From contig JAKIUD010000075.1 in assembly GCA_021647765.1 (NCBI GenBank), forward strand, positions 1 through 14,691: a stretch of DNA of 14,691 nt. Direction: 5' to 3'. Under the pieces are notes generated by a model, which made no database searches, was not told the origin of the DNA, and worked only from the letters and a program-made list of their open reading frames with translations. The DNA comes from Desulfuromusa sp. GTDB lineage: Bacteria; Desulfobacterota; Desulfuromonadia; Desulfuromonadales; Geopsychrobacteraceae. Shown in pieces: positions 7,011 to 14,650 of the stretch. The position numbers and the translations under genes are program-made. Numbering within the stretch: position 1 is the stretch's first letter; each line of letters starts with the position of its first letter.

Positions 7011-7120
7011 GCATGGGTTTGAGCGGGACGAAAAGTCCCTTTACAAGCAAAGTCAAACTCCCCATTAATGGTCATCCGCGCAAATGCGGAGATCCACGCC
7101 TCACAGAAGCAAGTCTTGGA
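7011..7120. other. Intergenic segment with several potential RNA helices
   Basis: This lies in the 206-base gap between the ACT gene and paaK copy 1. Plus-strand bases 7013-7022 (ATGGGTTTGA) can pair with 7053-7065 with a small bulge. They enclose two hairpins, GGGAC/GTCCC (7025-7039) and TTT/AAA (7040-7051), as a three-way junction. Further helices are TCCGC/GCGGA (7075-7090), and TCCA/TGGA (7093-7096 with 7117-7120) enclosing GCCTC/GAAGC (7098-7110). A palindrome CCATTAATGG sits at 7062-7071. No T run follows on either strand, and no riboswitch class that I know matches. It could be the 3' end of the ior-ACT transcript, a small RNA or a repeat element. Confidence 0.45.
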
Positions 7121-7150
7121 CTGAAATCCTAGTGTGATGGAACAATTAAA

Positions 7151-7582
7151 CTAAATTGATGTGATTCGTACACTTGGTAAAATCTTGATCCCATTATTTG
7201 AGAGCGCCAGAATAGCTTCATCAATATCATCAAAACGGAAAATAATGACGGCATTGTCCCCGGAACGTTCAACGAAAGCGTACATGTATTCAACATTGAC
7301 ATTATTGTTATCCAGAATTTTCAATATGGCTGTCAGACCACCCGGTGAGTCTGAGACTTCAATTCCTATGACGTCGGTTATACTTACGGTAAAGCGCTGT
7401 TCTCTTAATACATTGAGAGCTTTTTTGCTATCATCAACAATCAAGCGGAGAATACCAAAATCGGAGGTGTCTGCTAATGATAATGCCCGGATATTAATCC
7501 CATTTTCACCGAGAACTCCGGTAATTTCTGCCAGGCGACCCGATTTATTTTCAATAAAAATCGAAATTTGTTCAACTTTCAT
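7151..7582 (-). CDS. Tandem ACT-domain amino-acid-binding protein
   Basis: 143 residues made of two ACT domains. The first is about 1-68 (VEQISIFIENKSGRLAEITG, with the usual loop before the helix and RLIVDD strand), the second about 69-143 (TDVIGIEVSDSPGGLTAIL, AVIIFRFDD). ACT domains bind amino acids and control metabolic enzymes or transcription, but this protein has no enzyme or DNA-binding part. Such stand-alone tandem-ACT proteins are commonly found beside paaK and ior genes, so sensing of an aromatic amino acid or control of the ligase is a reasonable inference. ATG 7582 follows an AGGAGG with five bases spacing and lies 10 bases after the paaK stop; the frame extends to 7618, but those codons overlap paaK. 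It is the last gene of the ior operon. Confidence 0.85.
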   Translation of the reverse strand: MKVEQISIFIENKSGRLAEITGVLGENGINIRALSLADTSDFGILRLIVDDSKKALNVLREQRFTVSITDVIGIEVSDSPGGLTAILKILDNNNVNVEYMYAFVERSGDNAVIIFRFDDIDEAILALSNNGIKILPSVRITSI

Positions 7583-7592
7583 AACTGCCTCC

Positions 7593-8900
7593 TCAGGATT
7601 CTTTTTGCCGGTTATCAATCACCCGCTTGGCCTTACCCTCACTCCGCGTGATTGTTTTCGGTTCAACCAGTCTGATTTTACAGGTCACACCTAGCAAATC
7701 TTTAATATCTTTTCGAATTTTGTTTGACAGCCCCTGCAGAATCTTGATTTCATCCGAAAACGTTTGTTCGTTGACTTCGACCTGAACTTCAAGGGTATCC
7801 AGATTCCCATCCCGCTCAACGAGCAGCTGATAATGGGGCTCAACGCCGTCAATATTAAAGAGTACAGATTCAATCTGACTGGGGAAAACATTGACACCAC
7901 GGATAATCAGCATATCGTCACTGCGGCCGCTCAACCGTTCAATTCGGGCATGGGTACGACCACAAATACAAGGCTCCCTGAATAACCGGGTAATATCGCG
8001 AGTCCGATAACGGATCAGTGGGATTCCCTCTTTGGTGACGGTGGTAATGACCAGTTCACCTTTTTCACCATCGGGTAACACTTCGCCTGTTTCGGGGTTA
8101 ATAATTTCCGGGATAAAGTGATCTTCCCAGATATGCAGTCCGTTTTGCGCTTCAATACATTCGATTCCGACACCCGGACCGAGAATTTCAGAGAGACCAT
8201 AGATATCAATTGCCTTGATGTTAAGTTTCGATTCAATTTCCTGGCGCATATTTTCGCTCCAGGGCTCCGCACCAAAAATACCAACCTTGAGTTTTAATTT
8301 GCGGATATCAATCCCCTCTTCTGCCGCCACCTCAGCCAGATACAAACTATAAGACGGGGTGCAGGTGAGAACAGTTGATCCAAAATCCTGCATGATCATT
8401 AATTGTTTTTTCGTATTTCCCCCCGACATGGGGATAACCGACGCACCAACACGTTCAGCTCCGTAGTGGGCACCAAGACCGCCGGTAAACAGACCATAGC
8501 CATAAGCGTTATGGATGATGTCACCCCGAGTGGTTCCTGCCGCAACAAAAGATCGTGCCATCAACTCTGTCCAGTTGTTAATATCACGGCGGGTGTAACC
8601 AACCACCGTCGGCTTACCCGTTGTTCCTGAAGAGGCATGAATCCTGACAATCTGTTCCAATGGGACGGCAAATAAGCCATAGGGATAGCTGTCGCGCATA
8701 TCTTGTTTCAGGGTGAATGGGAGACGTTGTAGATCGTTGAGACTTTTGATATCAGCAGGTTTGATTCCGTGTTTATCAAAAGAATCACGATAAAAAGGAA
8801 CTGCGGCATAAACCTTTTCTACCGTCTGTTGTAACCGCTTTAACTGTAATGGTTCTAGCGCTTCTCGTGGTAATGTTTCAAAATCATCGTTCCAAATCAT
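7593..8900 (-). CDS. paaK: Phenylacetate-CoA ligase (PaaK family), copy 2
   Basis: 435 residues with the complete adenylation fold: P-loop ASSGTTGKPT (89-98), GAEPWSE (210-216), IYGLSE (233-238), RYRTRD, GRSDDMLIIRGVNVFP and the terminal SEGKAKRVIDNR with lysine 423. Reaction as for copy 1: arylacetate, ATP and CoA to aryl-acetyl-CoA, AMP and PPi. Being inside the iorAB operon, it probably acts on the acid or CoA ester that IorAB consumes or produces. ATG 8900 has TGGGAGG seven bases upstream and begins 19 bases after iorB; the upstream extension to 8945 would run into iorB and has no support. Long stretches are nearly identical to copy 1 (for example GTTGKPTVVGYT and GASVIP-SGGNT), so the two are duplicates that have diverged. 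Confidence 0.92.
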   Translation of the reverse strand: MIWNDDFETLPREALEPLQLKRLQQTVEKVYAAVPFYRDSFDKHGIKPADIKSLNDLQRLPFTLKQDMRDSYPYGLFAVPLEQIVRIHASSGTTGKPTVVGYTRRDINNWTELMARSFVAAGTTRGDIIHNAYGYGLFTGGLGAHYGAERVGASVIPMSGGNTKKQLMIMQDFGSTVLTCTPSYSLYLAEVAAEEGIDIRKLKLKVGIFGAEPWSENMRQEIESKLNIKAIDIYGLSEILGPGVGIECIEAQNGLHIWEDHFIPEIINPETGEVLPDGEKGELVITTVTKEGIPLIRYRTRDITRLFREPCICGRTHARIERLSGRSDDMLIIRGVNVFPSQIESVLFNIDGVEPHYQLLVERDGNLDTLEVQVEVNEQTFSDEIKILQGLSNKIRKDIKDLLGVTCKIRLVEPKTITRSEGKAKRVIDNRQKES

Positions 8901-8919
8901 TGTTCTACCTCCCAAAAAT

Positions 8920-9498
8920 CTACTTAACCTGACAACCCGCTGCAAATGCCTTCAGATTAACATCTAAAAGATGTTCTGGAATCATTTTCTGTAGTGCCGT
9001 CAGCCATTGCTCACGCTCAAATTTCAGAATATTTGAAAGTGCACCAAGTAATACGGTATTGACGGTTTTTGCATTGCCTGCTGCCAGCGCCAGATTCAGG
9101 CCATCGACAACAACGGATTCAGGAAATTGCTGGCAGATCTTCTGCGCCAGATTTTCTGGATAGGATTGCACTCCGCGAGCAACTGCCGGTGGAGAAATCT
9201 TCCAGTCAGTGACAACAACTCGTCCGTTTTTACGCAATAGAGGTAAGTAACGACATGTTTCAAGAAGTTCAAAACTGAATAGGATATCAACTTCCCCTTC
9301 CGGGATAATGGAAGAATAAACTTTCTCCCCATAACGGACGTGGGAAACCACACTGCCGCCACGCTGTGACATACCATGGATCTCATTTTTTTTAACATCC
9401 AGTCCAGCCATGAGCATCACTTCGGAGATAACTTCACTCGCCAGAAGAATCCCCTGCCCACCGACACCTGCCAATAAAATATTATTTACTTTACTCAT
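8920..9498 (-). CDS. iorB: Indolepyruvate ferredoxin oxidoreductase, beta subunit
   Basis: 192 residues, normal for IorB. This is the gamma-type domain of 2-oxoacid:ferredoxin oxidoreductases: ILLAGVGGQGILLASEVIS (near 7-25), GMSQRGGSVVSHVRYG, and VDILFSFELLET. It pairs with IorA to convert indolepyruvate and other aryl-pyruvates, CoA and oxidised ferredoxin into aryl-acetyl-CoA, CO2 and reduced ferredoxin, a reaction that can also run reductively. The ATG at 9498 overlaps the iorA stop as ATGA, so translation is coupled; no strong separate Shine-Dalgarno is visible. Cytoplasmic and oxygen-sensitive by family. Confidence 0.95.
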   Translation of the reverse strand: MSKVNNILLAGVGGQGILLASEVISEVMLMAGLDVKKNEIHGMSQRGGSVVSHVRYGEKVYSSIIPEGEVDILFSFELLETCRYLPLLRKNGRVVVTDWKISPPAVARGVQSYPENLAQKICQQFPESVVVDGLNLALAAGNAKTVNTVLLGALSNILKFEREQWLTALQKMIPEHLLDVNLKAFAAGCQVK

Positions 9499-11252
9499 GC
9501 TTTATCACCACATTCCTGAAAGGCATCAAATTTACAGGTTTGCAGACAAACCTTACAGCCAGTACAAATAATCGGGTCAACAATCGATTTTTTCTTCTCT
9601 GCATCCCAGATAATTGCCGGACAACCAATCTGCAGGCAGGCTCGACAGCCAGTACATTTATCGTGATCCACAAGGAGAGGCGGACGTGGAATCAGGTTAT
9701 CACGTGGCACCAACATACACGGTCTGGTGGTTATGATAACAGAAACTTCGGGTCGAGCCATCTCTGCGCGAATCACCTTGCCGGTCAGCTCCAAGTCGTA
9801 GGGATCGAGAATGGTCACGTGTTTAACCCCGACAGCCCGGCAGAGCTGTTCCAGGTCAACCCGAGGCGCTTCCAACTCATTAAGCTGATAACCTGAGGTT
9901 GGATTTTCCTGCCGTCCGGTCATGGCGGTAATCCGATTATCCAGAATGATCAGGGTCGATGTCGATTTATTATAAACCATATCCATCAAACCATTAATTC
10001 CAGTATGGAGGAAGGTTGAATCGCCGATCACTGCAACAACTTTACGCCGTTCCTCTTCTGGTAAAACTTTGCTCATTCCTGTGGCGATGCCGACACTGGC
10101 TCCCATACAGATACAGGTATCCATTGCCGAAAGGGGCGGCATAAAGCCGAGGGTATAGCAACCAATATCTCCGCTGACATAGGCTTTTGCTTTTTTCAGT
10201 TCATAAAAAACTCCCCGGTGCGGACAACCTGGACACATACTCGGCGGCCGCGGCGGCAGATCCGCGGCGGTGTCCTCGGTTGGGGCATCCTGACCAAACA
10301 GTTGCATATTGATTCGCCCAGGGGTCAACTCACCACATAGAGAGATTTTATCTTTACCGATAACCTCAATCCCCATTGCTCGAACTTGCTCTTCAATAAA
10401 GGGATCCAATTCTTCAATTACATAGAGGGTTTTATAGTTAGCAGCAAAATCCCGGATCATTTGTTTGGGCAGGGGATAGACCATCCCCAGCTTCAGCACA
10501 TCAGCATCCGGCATAGTTTCTTTAACATATTGATAAGAGACACCGGAGGTAATAACACCAACCTGACCTGCCCCTTTCTCTATCTGGTTAAATGATTGCT
10601 GACAGACCCATTTTTCCAGATCCAGGATCCGTTGTTCTATAATCGGATGGAGTTTGCGGGCATTTCCAGGCAGCATCACTAACTTGCCTGGATTACGTTC
10701 CAGTTTAGGTTCTGGAATTTCAATCGGGCGTTCTCCCAAAACAACAGTAGACTTGGAATGGGAAATTCTTGTGGTGCTGCGTAAAAACACCGGCGTATCA
10801 AACTGCTCACTAATCTCGAAGGCTAGCTTGGTATAATCAAGAGCCTCCTGACTGTCAGCAGGTTCCATCATCGGTATCTTGGCGAATTTGGCAAAATTAC
10901 GGTTGTCCTGCTCATTCTGCGACGAATGCAACTCCGGGTCATCAGCAGTAACCAGCACCAGGCCACCACAAACCCCTGTATAGGATAAAGTAAATAACGG
11001 ATCGGCCGCAACATTGACACCGACATGTTTCATTGTCACAAGAGACCGAGCACCACCAAAGCAAGCGCCAATGCCAACCTCCAGAGCCACTTTTTCATTC
11101 GGTGCCCAGGATGAGTTTATCTCTGGATATTGTGCGATCGTCTCAAGTATTTCAGTACTGGGAGTGCCAGGATAAGCACAGGCAACCAGAGCCCCCGCTT
11201 CATAGGTGCCACGGGCAATCGCTTCGTTGCCGGAAAGTAGAACTTTTTTCAT
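9495..11252 (-). CDS. iorA: Indolepyruvate ferredoxin oxidoreductase, alpha subunit
   Basis: 585 residues. The N-terminal pyrimidine-binding part has AYPGTPSTEI (26-35) and the NEKVALEVGIGA region with the Glu used by TPP. Then come MCPGCPHRGV (339-348), GDIGCYTLGF (361-370) and the TPP/Mg motif from GDS (410-412) to the LDN at 437-439. The C-terminus holds two ferredoxin clusters: Cys 533, 536, 539, 544 (the last spacing is four rather than three, as I recall for IorA) and Cys 563, 566, 569, 573. It carries the TPP chemistry and the Fe-S relay of the IorAB complex. ATG 11252 has AAGGA at good distance; an upstream ATG at 11276 has none. First gene of iorA-iorB-paaK-ACT. Confidence 0.95.
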   Translation of the reverse strand: MKKVLLSGNEAIARGTYEAGALVACAYPGTPSTEILETIAQYPEINSSWAPNEKVALEVGIGACFGGARSLVTMKHVGVNVAADPLFTLSYTGVCGGLVLVTADDPELHSSQNEQDNRNFAKFAKIPMMEPADSQEALDYTKLAFEISEQFDTPVFLRSTTRISHSKSTVVLGERPIEIPEPKLERNPGKLVMLPGNARKLHPIIEQRILDLEKWVCQQSFNQIEKGAGQVGVITSGVSYQYVKETMPDADVLKLGMVYPLPKQMIRDFAANYKTLYVIEELDPFIEEQVRAMGIEVIGKDKISLCGELTPGRINMQLFGQDAPTEDTAADLPPRPPSMCPGCPHRGVFYELKKAKAYVSGDIGCYTLGFMPPLSAMDTCICMGASVGIATGMSKVLPEEERRKVVAVIGDSTFLHTGINGLMDMVYNKSTSTLIILDNRITAMTGRQENPTSGYQLNELEAPRVDLEQLCRAVGVKHVTILDPYDLELTGKVIRAEMARPEVSVIITTRPCMLVPRDNLIPRPPLLVDHDKCTGCRACLQIGCPAIIWDAEKKKSIVDPIICTGCKVCLQTCKFDAFQECGDKA

Positions 11253-11308
11253 AATAATCCTTGGATAAATAGTCATAGTTAAAAAGAGAAATCAGCTAAG
11301 CACCGGGG

Positions 11309-11337
11309 ATAATAGGCAATCATCAGGAGCCTGTCAA
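11309..11337 (-). promoter_or_regulatory. Promoter of the iorAB-paaK-ACT operon
   Basis: TTGACA (11337-11332), exactly 17 bases, TATTAT (11314-11309): nearly perfect sigma70 spacing and boxes. The -35 lies inside the last codons of the phosphatase gene. The predicted start near 11302 gives a leader of about 50 bases before iorA. Confidence 0.8.
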
Positions 11338-12225
11338 ACGAAGCATGATACCTTCCAGCAAACCGGAATCAGCAACCTTGAGAGTTGGAGGCTGAAATTG
11401 TTTCATCAGGGTTAATATAATCTGTAAACCCGGTAGAATCAGGTCGCCACGACCCTCTTCCATTCCGATTAAATTTTCTCTTTCTGCCACCGGAATACAT
11501 TCAAGTTTTAATTGAAGTTCACTCAACCAACCTACTGATAGTTCGTGATTATTTATCAAGGATGAATTATATTCTTTAAGCTGAAGATGAATTGCTGCCA
11601 AAGTTGTAATGGTTCCTGCGGTTCCAATAAGGTGATATTTATTATTAGCTAAACCATGCAGTTTGAGAGTCTCAACGAATTGCAAAACAGTGGTATCTAT
11701 TTTCTGTTGCCTCTGCGCGACAGAAAAAAAATCCTCACATAGCCTGACCACACCCAGCGGATAACTTTTTTGTAAAAGAATTTGACCGTCAACAATACAA
11801 ACCAGTTCAGTGCTGCCACCACCGATATCAACCACGATAGCAGCCGCGGGAAGTGGATCAATAACCGATAAAACCCCCAGAGTCGTCAACAGGGCTTCTT
11901 CTTCTCCGTCAATAACTTCAATAGTTAAACCAGTTGTAGTGAAAACTGCATCAATCAATAATTGTCGGTTTTTTGCATTCCGTAGTGCTGCAGTACCAAC
12001 CGCTCGAATCAGGCTAACATCCTGTGTTGAAATAACCTTCTTGAATGATTTCAGAGTTGTTAGAGTCTTTTCCAGTGTTGATTCGTCCAGCCCGGTTTGA
12101 ACCGAACAGTTGCCAGCCAGTCGGGTGATTTCACGATAATAATGGTACGGTAAAACTATCTTATCACGAACATCTCCCAACAACATTCTGAGTGAGTTGC
12201 TGCCAATATCAATTGCTGCATACAT
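11323..12225 (-). CDS. Ppx/GppA-family phosphatase, short form
   Basis: 300 residues with the actin-like ATPase fold of exopolyphosphatase and guanosine pentaphosphatase: first phosphate loop AAIDIGSNSLRMLLGD (3-18), RAVGTAALRNAKN (74-86), IEVIDGEEEALLT with the catalytic-type glutamates near 108-110, second phosphate loop VVDIGGGSTELV (131-142), and GTAGTITTLA further on. The family removes terminal phosphate from polyphosphate or pppGpp. The C-terminal HD-like domain of the 500-residue enzymes is absent; 300-residue forms are common, so this is not a truncation. The ATG directly abuts the stop of the Na/Pi transporter (TAGATG), with the GGAG for it inside the transporter's last codons. The pairing points to phosphate or stress metabolism. 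Whether substrate is polyP or (p)ppGpp cannot be told. Confidence 0.88.
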   Translation of the reverse strand: MYAAIDIGSNSLRMLLGDVRDKIVLPYHYYREITRLAGNCSVQTGLDESTLEKTLTTLKSFKKVISTQDVSLIRAVGTAALRNAKNRQLLIDAVFTTTGLTIEVIDGEEEALLTTLGVLSVIDPLPAAAIVVDIGGGSTELVCIVDGQILLQKSYPLGVVRLCEDFFSVAQRQQKIDTTVLQFVETLKLHGLANNKYHLIGTAGTITTLAAIHLQLKEYNSSLINNHELSVGWLSELQLKLECIPVAERENLIGMEEGRGDLILPGLQIILTLMKQFQPPTLKVADSGLLEGIMLRLTGS

Positions 12226-13914
12226 CTACTTTTCTCCACTAAGTGCTGCAGAGACATTGTAAACATGATCACCAATTTTTTCATAGCTATGTAAGATGTC
12301 CAGAAAAATGAGTCCGGGTTGCACCGCACATTCACCTGTATTCAAACGGGCAATGTGGTTCATCCTCAGGGTGACTTCCAGTTCATCAATTGCATCTTCA
12401 TAAGCAATTGCTTTTGCGCCAATATTTTTATCATTATTTTGCATAGCATTAATAACATACTGTAGAAATTCATAAGTTCTATCAGCAATATTGACAACTT
12501 CATTATTGCCTATATACGAAAATGAAATTTTACCTTCATATTTACGCATCCCAAGGAGCCAGAGATTTTCACAGTGGTCACCGATGCGCTCGAGATCATT
12601 GACTATATTCATCAATGCGCCAAGGGATTCAGACGTTTCTGGTGAAATAGCTTTTTGCGATAATTTGACCAGAAAGTCCATAATTTCCCGTTGCAGAATA
12701 TTGACCAATTCTTCTTTTTTCTCCAGAATACGAATTCTTTTGTAATTATTATCTTCCAAAAAATGACTGGTTTCCTCAAGCATCTCTAAAGTCAACTGTG
12801 CCATCCGAATGGTTTCACGGCGTGCCTGTCCGATTGCAACCGGTGGTGTATTCAAGACCCGGTCATCAATAAACCTGACCCGCTGAGTTTCCATTGTATC
12901 TTCACCCCGAATAATCAGGGTTGAAAACTTCGCCAGTAGACCAATAAACGGGAGAAAAATAAGAGTATTGATAACATTAAACAGGGTATGGGTATTCGCA
13001 ATATGCCGAGCAATATAGGGCTTATCTCCTATTTCAGCAGCAAAGCTATTGGCCTGGGCTTGGGTTTGAATGACAAAATCAGCATCACCCGGAGTAATAA
13101 GGGCTACTAACTTCATAAAGACAGGCATAAATAGCAGCATGTAGACAACCCCAATGGCATTAAATAAAAAATGGGAAAATGCGGTTCTTTTTGCCGCCTG
13201 ATTAGTTCCGATTGCTGCAATATTAGTCGTAATTGTCGTCCCAATATTTTCACCAAGAATCAGAGCAACACTGGCTTCAAAAGATATCAGCCCGGAACTT
13301 GCCAGAGCCAGGGTCATACCAATAGTTGCACTACTGCTCTGGACAATCACTGTAACCAGAGCCCCGATTAAAACCCCGAGCAACCTGTAATCGCCTACCA
13401 ATATGAACAGTTGCCTGAAATCATCACTGGCTTTTAAGGGGTAAAATCCATGTTTCATGGTTGCAAGACCAAAAAATAGCAGTCCAAAGCCAAGAATGAT
13501 TTCACCAATGAAAATATATTTTTTATTTTTACTGAAGAGCTTGAATGCGGCACCAAGTCCGATTGCCGGAAGGGCATATTGGGTGATATTGAAAGCGATT
13601 AATTGTGCGGTAATCGTCGTACCAATATTTGCCCCGAGTACGACCCCAATTGATTGAACCAAAGACAACAGCCCGGCGTTAACAAAACCGATAACCATAA
13701 CAGTTGTTGCACTTGACGATTGAATAATTGCTGTCACTGCAATCCCAACCATAGTCCCAACAAGTCGGTTTTCGGTAAGTGCAGCCAGAATCTTCCGCAT
13801 CTTATCACCGGCAATTTTCTGTAAACCTTCCGACATAATTTTCATGCCGAACAGAAACATTCCCAGACCACCCAACAAACCAAAGATTAATTGCTGATTA
13901 AATAAAAGCGACAT
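12226..13914 (-). CDS. Na/Pi cotransporter (NptA-like) with PhoU-like C-terminal domain
   Basis: 562 residues. The membrane half contains the two inverted-repeat signature blocks of the PNaS family: AIIQSSSATTVMVIGFVNAG (63-82) with GANIGTTITAQ (94-104), and VIVQSSSATIGMTLA (189-203) with GENIGTTITTN (221-231). About eight hydrophobic helices run up to residue 330. Residues 350-560 form a soluble helical part with ERIGDHCENL and YEKIGDHVYNV, the repeated E-IGDH metal-binding motif of PhoU. Such proteins import phosphate with sodium across the inner membrane, and the PhoU-like part probably senses state. ATG 13914 has GAGG four bases upstream. First gene of a two-gene operon with the phosphatase. 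Confidence 0.93.
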   Translation of the reverse strand: MSLLFNQQLIFGLLGGLGMFLFGMKIMSEGLQKIAGDKMRKILAALTENRLVGTMVGIAVTAIIQSSSATTVMVIGFVNAGLLSLVQSIGVVLGANIGTTITAQLIAFNITQYALPAIGLGAAFKLFSKNKKYIFIGEIILGFGLLFFGLATMKHGFYPLKASDDFRQLFILVGDYRLLGVLIGALVTVIVQSSSATIGMTLALASSGLISFEASVALILGENIGTTITTNIAAIGTNQAAKRTAFSHFLFNAIGVVYMLLFMPVFMKLVALITPGDADFVIQTQAQANSFAAEIGDKPYIARHIANTHTLFNVINTLIFLPFIGLLAKFSTLIIRGEDTMETQRVRFIDDRVLNTPPVAIGQARRETIRMAQLTLEMLEETSHFLEDNNYKRIRILEKKEELVNILQREIMDFLVKLSQKAISPETSESLGALMNIVNDLERIGDHCENLWLLGMRKYEGKISFSYIGNNEVVNIADRTYEFLQYVINAMQNNDKNIGAKAIAYEDAIDELEVTLRMNHIARLNTGECAVQPGLIFLDILHSYEKIGDHVYNVSAALSGEK

Positions 13915-13990
13915 GATCCCTCAAAAGCACTGAAGTTACGAATACTTAGGAAAAAGAGATTACAAACCTTAATAACGGTTAGACGTAGAG

Positions 13991-14019
13991 ATAATATATC
14001 GCAAGTCAGGTTTTAACAA
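13991..14019 (-). promoter_or_regulatory. Promoter of the Na/Pi transporter-phosphatase operon
   Basis: TTGTTA (14019-14014), 17 bases, TATTAT (13996-13991). The predicted start near 13984 leaves a leader of about 70 bases before the ATG. I see no clear Pho box in the classical CTGTCAT-repeat form. Confidence 0.7.
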
Positions 14020-14049
14020 CAAAAAAGCCGGCTGAAAAGTAGCCGGCTT
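14019..14049 (-). terminator. Intrinsic terminator of the cNMP-binding gene
   Basis: On the minus strand AAGCCGGCT (14049-14041) pairs perfectly with AGCCGGCTT (14033-14025), with a 7-base loop, followed by a T run. It lies 30 bases after the gene's stop. The -35 box of the next operon follows at once, so the two transcription units are tightly packed. Confidence 0.9.
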
Positions 14050-14078
14050 AATAAAAAAACTTTAAAAAAATATCAACC

Positions 14079-14549
14079 TTATCGCGTCAAACTAGCCGCA
14101 AGCATCGTCCGGTAAGCGTTTTTTGCACTCCTGATTCGACGACTGAAAATCCTGACAATATTCAAGGTCAGTTGCATTCCAAGGCGGGGTTTTTCGCTGA
14201 CAAGAATGTTGAAATTTTCTCGACACAAACTATAAAGAACAGCATCTTTGGAAATTCTAGCCGTAGCAGAGCGATTTCCGCCATCAATAACTGCCATCTC
14301 ACCAAAGACATCACCTGCACCCAATTCGATCAGCTCCTGTTCATCAACTTCAGCCAGCATTTGAGATATCTTCACAGTTCCTTGCTTCACCAGATATAAG
14401 GCTTCCCCGGGCATGTTTTCGATAAAAACAGTTTTCCCCTCTGGCACCTGGCTCAAGGTAAAAATAGAGCTGAGATATTCTATTTCTTTTGCTGCCAACC
14501 CTTTAAATAGAGGACTTTTTGACATGTCAGAAAAGTTGATTTGGCACAC
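14079..14549 (-). CDS. Stand-alone cyclic-nucleotide-binding domain protein (CRP-like, no HTH)
   Basis: 156 residues, essentially one cNMP-binding domain. SPLFKGLAAKEIEYLSSIF (12-30) is the leading helix, VFIENMPGEALYLVKQGTVKI (41-61) the early beta roll, and GDVFGEMAVIDGGNRSATARI (79-99) the phosphate-binding cassette, with the expected FGE glutamate (84) and RSA arginine (93). The DNA-binding helix-turn-helix of CRP/FNR regulators is missing; after the domain there is only a short basic helix (VRIFSRRIRSAKNAYRTML). It may therefore be an adaptor or sensor rather than a transcription factor. The start is GTG 14549, supported by AAGGA six bases upstream; an ATG at 14525 has no such site. Monocistronic, with its own terminator. 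The ligand is not deducible. Confidence 0.85.
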   Translation of the reverse strand: MCQINFSDMSKSPLFKGLAAKEIEYLSSIFTLSQVPEGKTVFIENMPGEALYLVKQGTVKISQMLAEVDEQELIELGAGDVFGEMAVIDGGNRSATARISKDAVLYSLCRENFNILVSEKPRLGMQLTLNIVRIFSRRIRSAKNAYRTMLAASLTR

Positions 14550-14574
14550 AAATTTTCCTTTTTTTTACGGTTCT

Positions 14575-14595
14575 ATCCACCAAACAAAGGTGGAT
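14575..14595. other. Perfect inverted repeat upstream of the cNMP-binding gene
   Basis: ATCCACC (14575-14581) and GGTGGAT (14589-14595) form a 7-base perfect palindrome with an A-rich 7-base centre, 26 bases before the GTG start. No T run follows on either strand. It could be an operator, a leader hairpin, or part of the end of the neighbouring insertion element. The 14550-14650 gap otherwise shows only a TGACAT direct repeat (about 14597 and 14607) and weak promoter-like boxes. Confidence 0.35.
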
Positions 14596-14650
14596 GTGAC
14601 ATAGTCTGACATTGTTGTGATGGATAATAGCTCCACAAGGAGGTATATCC

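Noticed and set aside
7011..7062. c-di-GMP (GEMM) riboswitch, suggested by a GGGACGAAAAG-like stretch.
   Set aside because: The conserved GGCAAACC, GGGACGCAAAGC and GCCGGG blocks are not present in order on either strand.
7063..7065. A 25-codon minus-strand frame starting at 7065 that could be a leader peptide ahead of paaK copy 1.
   Set aside because: No clear Shine-Dalgarno, no run of aromatic or regulatory codons, and it ends near the -35 of the paaK promoter. It is more likely chance within the helix-rich segment.
7161..7694. A 177-codon plus-strand frame.
   Set aside because: It lies antisense to the ACT and paaK genes, both of which have strong family motifs and ribosome binding sites.
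14575..14595. The ATCCACC/GGTGGAT palindrome as an intrinsic terminator.
   Set aside because: No T run follows on either strand. Kept only as a possible operator or hairpin.
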